Origin: Pseudomonas caricapapayae
GTDB taxonomy: Bacteria > Pseudomonadota > Gammaproteobacteria > Pseudomonadales > Pseudomonadaceae
Assembly (NCBI RefSeq): GCF_001400735.1
Contig: NZ_LJPW01000035.1
Span: 1 to 64,000, forward strand
DNA: 64,000 nucleotides
Direction of reading: 5' to 3'
Shown piece by piece: positions 61,778-64,000 of the stretch. Every line of letters starts with the position of its first letter. Positions within the stretch are counted from its first letter, which is position 1. The position numbers and the translations under genes were made by a program. The notes under the pieces were generated by a model that made no database searches, had not been told where the DNA came from, and worked only from the letters and a program-made list of their open reading frames with translations.

Positions 61778-62866
61778 TTAAAAAGATGTAATCCAAACTG
61801 GATCATACGAAAAACCCATATTCAAATTACTGCCAGGCTCAAATACATTCTTTTTATAAATCCCCAGTCTAAAAACCGATTCGCTTTTCTGGTTTACATA
61901 CCTGCGAATCTCGGTAGGACCATGACCAGCAACTCCCCCACGATAAGCCTTTACAGACAGGCCTGATAGTTTAGAAAACTCAGCGGCAAACGAGTTAGAA
62001 CCGCCCGTCGCAGAGTGACATATAACAAGGCGGGCATATTCATATCTCTCGAATTCCAAACCCTGTCGTCTAAGCGTAAAATCAAGCATTGTGGGTGACG
62101 TGGGGCTTTGCCCCATCAAAACTCTTGGGCCTCCATACTTCGATGGGTTATAGCCATGGCCATTAACTACCAACTCTAATTTTCCGCCGCTTATCGGCCT
62201 GTCGTATACATCAATGCCGCGTACTGATGATCGAGGACTGGTCAAATACAGAAACTTTAAAGCCTGATCAGACTTCTGAGGATGGGATGCTGCTTTCCTC
62301 ATTAAACCCAGCGCCCGCAATGCGCCTTTCAGAAAACGTGGCACATGCCCACTCGGATCAACCCGATTAACCGGATCACCCTCACAATACGCATACGCAT
62401 ACGCATTCACCCCACCCTCACCAAACGGACTCAGACTGTCCGGGCTATTGAACCTCATCAACACGGGATTGAATGCCCGATAACCATTGCCCAGCAAATA
62501 GTGTCCCGTCACCGGATCAACCCGCTGGCCGGTAAAACCCGGCAGGTTCATCGGCCCTGCAGAAGGATGACGATGGCCGTAAGGCGTATACGCAAATGCC
62601 AAACCCTGCGCCGCAATCACAGACTGCTGTTGATCCGTAATCAGAAAAACACATGCGCTCTGGTTGTGTTCCTTACGTCGTTGCGCCAAAAGATGCTCGC
62701 CTATGCGCAAAAGGGTGTGCTGTATCTGCTCTTGAATCTGCGTAGCCAGATGACTCTTCTGATAAAAAAGGCCAATGCTGCCCTCCCCCACAGGTGAGCA
62801 GTCGGCCAGGCGGTCCAATGGATCGTAGCGATAGACGCAGAGCACGGATTGCCCAGACGAAGCCAT
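61778..62866 (-). CDS. Short Rhs-family protein with a clan CD cysteine-peptidase-like toxin domain
   Basis: 362 residues (AAGGAG before the ATG). Residues ~1-100 carry a few degenerate YD repeats (V-Y-R-Y-D-P-L-D-R-L); ~100-175 are an Rhs core: G-N-G-Y-R-A-F-N-P-V-L-M-R-F-N-S-P-D-S-L-S-P-F, then N-A-Y-A-Y-A-Y-C-E-G-D-P-V-N-R-V-D-P-S-G-H. After this cleavage-type junction the variable tail (~176-362) has a hydrophobic strand ending V-V-N-G-H237-G and, 46 residues on, A-R-L-V-I-C283-H-S, the His-Gly/Cys pair of clan CD peptidases (caspase, gingipain, MARTX/TcdB CPD). The tail is AT-richer than the core. No immunity gene follows on the minus strand. Probably a polymorphic toxin delivered by type VI or contact-dependent routes; activity inferred. 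Confidence 0.82.
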   Translation of the reverse strand: MASSGQSVLCVYRYDPLDRLADCSPVGEGSIGLFYQKSHLATQIQEQIQHTLLRIGEHLLAQRRKEHNQSACVFLITDQQQSVIAAQGLAFAYTPYGHRHPSAGPMNLPGFTGQRVDPVTGHYLLGNGYRAFNPVLMRFNSPDSLSPFGEGGVNAYAYAYCEGDPVNRVDPSGHVPRFLKGALRALGLMRKAASHPQKSDQALKFLYLTSPRSSVRGIDVYDRPISGGKLELVVNGHGYNPSKYGGPRVLMGQSPTSPTMLDFTLRRQGLEFERYEYARLVICHSATGGSNSFAAEFSKLSGLSVKAYRGGVAGHGPTEIRRYVNQKSESVFRLGIYKKNVFEPGSNLNMGFSYDPVWITSF

Positions 62867-63014
62867 GGTGTTACTCCTTTGAGGTAACCCTATGGCAGCG
62901 AGTCTGGGCTGACGCTCTGCTTGCGACCAGCTGGCAGAATTACTAGGGCCGCTCCGCCTGCAGGATCAAAAGACGCTGAGGGCTGAAGCCTCCAGCGCCA
63001 TGAACTGTACTGCC

Positions 63015-64000
63015 CTACTCTCGCACAGGCCTCACCAGTACCGAGTAGTAGTGTTCTTTTGCATAGTAATTACTGTCAGGTGCCGGAGCTCCGCGCATAC
63101 CGTCGATTGACTCGAAAAGCCCGATATTCCAGTTACGGCTGGCGGGTAATTGTGTTGCAGCACCACGTTCGTCAGTGTCTCGTGCGGCTTCGGACAAGTC
63201 CGAGGCCAGCACGCCCGTGATATGCCCGTCCAGGTCCAGAACTTTCCCGGCCACAAACATGAAATGAAACGGGTATTCCGAGGATGGAGTGCCCTCCAGC
63301 ACCTCTCGCTCGATAAAACCAATACCCTCTCCGACTTCGGGAAATGATTGCTCGTCAGTAAAGTAATCAGAATGGCCCTGGGCCTTTATCCAGCCCTCAA
63401 GAGGAGTCGTCGAAATATTCAGACTCACCGGCTGCCCCTGACGCAGCGCGACAACCTCGACATTGGGCACGACTGGAGCCGGGTTGCCCGAGCGCTCGCC
63501 TTCATAATCGAACGGTATTTCCCCGCCTGCATATTTCGATACCAAGAACTCGGTACTGGAAATACAGCTTTCGGGGACCGCTGCCTTGGCTTCGAGCCTT
63601 ACATAGCCATCCCGATCCGGCTCGATGGTGTGGAACAGGTCGGATGGCACATTGAGCTTTCCGGCGACGAGCGCGTTGTCATTCATGATGTTCAAGTCCT
63701 CATGGTGAACCTGAAACACTCCGCCTGCCGCCTCCTGAGCGGCATAGTGCTCGTGGGACGCGACGGCACCAGCCACTCGCCGTGTGCGGATGTTGCAGAT
63801 CGTCTGATTGACAACGTTGCCACCCTTTAACCCAGGTCGATTGATAAGCGTGAACTCGTGCCCGCCTGTATTGCGTACCCAGGGCAGCGCAAGGATTTCA
63901 GCGCGCGACCGTCCTTGCGGCGGCACCAGCAGAAAGACGCCGTTGCGCTCATCCCAGACGGCCCGGTAGATTCTGCCGTTATCCAGTTTGATGTAGTCAC
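63015..64000 (-). CDS. Unrecognised large protein, 3' part only
   Basis: Minus-strand frame open from the stop at 63015 to the right edge of the window, so at least 327 residues and a start outside the window; the GTG at 63926 is internal, since coding-like sequence (Y-I-K-L-D-N-G-R-I-Y-R-A-V-W-D-E-R-N-G-V-F) continues upstream of it. That part recalls the D-G-K-x-Y-R-V...P-P-x-G modules of Pseudomonas DUF6543/dermonecrotic-type proteins, but the remainder (H-E-H-Y-A-A-Q-E-A-A-G-G; Y-Y-A-K-E-H-Y-Y-S-V-L-V-R-P-V-R-E at the end) is not recognised. It lies 148 bp upstream of the Rhs toxin on the same strand. Function not assigned. Confidence 0.65.
   Translation of the reverse strand, partial: DYIKLDNGRIYRAVWDERNGVFLLVPPQGRSRAEILALPWVRNTGGHEFTLINRPGLKGGNVVNQTICNIRTRRVAGAVASHEHYAAQEAAGGVFQVHHEDLNIMNDNALVAGKLNVPSDLFHTIEPDRDGYVRLEAKAAVPESCISSTEFLVSKYAGGEIPFDYEGERSGNPAPVVPNVEVVALRQGQPVSLNISTTPLEGWIKAQGHSDYFTDEQSFPEVGEGIGFIEREVLEGTPSSEYPFHFMFVAGKVLDLDGHITGVLASDLSEAARDTDERGAATQLPASRNWNIGLFESIDGMRGAPAPDSNYYAKEHYYSVLVRPVRE

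Overview
The window is a stretch of chromosome from a fluorescent Pseudomonas, almost certainly the plant-pathogenic P. syringae complex. The core gene order (pqqFABCDE; bioBFHCD followed by two FadE-type acyl-CoA dehydrogenases; glyA-soxBDAG-purU-fdhA beside gbdR and a choline ABC importer) is that of Pseudomonas. A 1360-residue protein behind a textbook hrp box (GGAACC-N15-CCACCCA) matches the type III effector HopAS1 in length and setting. Short imperfect palindromes of the REP type (GGACGCTCYGCGTCC and GTGGGAGCGGACTTGTCC families) sit between many genes. No tRNA, rRNA, insertion sequence, prophage or CRISPR array was seen.

Layout. 1-8.1 kb: end of a nitrilase-like gene, then the PQQ cofactor locus pqqF, pqqA, pqqB, pqqC, pqqD, pqqE and an S9 peptidase of the PqqM kind, with a hairpin attenuator between pqqA and pqqB. 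8.4-14.6 kb: two acyl-CoA dehydrogenases flanking a diguanylate cyclase on the minus strand, with a double PsrA-like operator upstream, and a 98-aa protein that looks like a flagellar rod protein without its middle. 14.7-19.4 kb: biotin operon bioBFHCD (minus) with a BirA-like operator that overlaps the start of divergent comF. 20.3-28.9 kb: a modE-type regulator, the phosphatase phoX with a PhoB box, and a LacI-regulator/ABC-importer/GpdQ-like phosphodiesterase operon with its own PhoB box; together these look like a phosphate-starvation organophosphate-scavenging island. 29-34.4 kb: srkA, rarD, a GcvR-like ACT protein and malate synthase glcB.

34.4-41.5 kb is the accessory part: a lower-GC block with a PAAR-domain protein, an unrecognised 308-aa protein and two tandem paralogous membrane-anchored proteins (a probable type VI secretion cargo/immunity module), then the hrp box and hopAS1. 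41.6-47.5 kb: response regulator, CNMP/CBS/DUF294 signalling protein with a DEDDh exonuclease, zapA and a coiled-coil partner, and a chemoreceptor with a possible FliA promoter. 47.7-61.7 kb: gbdR, choline importer cbcXWV, and glyA-soxBDAG-purU-fdhA, which together take choline/betaine-derived sarcosine to glycine, serine, formate and CO2. 61.8-64 kb: a short Rhs protein whose C-terminus carries a His/Cys pair typical of clan CD (caspase/CPD-like) cysteine peptidases, and the 3' end of a further unknown gene cut by the window edge.

Best candidates for something new: the Rhs clan-CD peptidase toxin without visible immunity gene, the PAAR/unknown/tandem-paralogue module beside a type III effector, and the PhoB-boxed importer + GpdQ + PhoX cluster.
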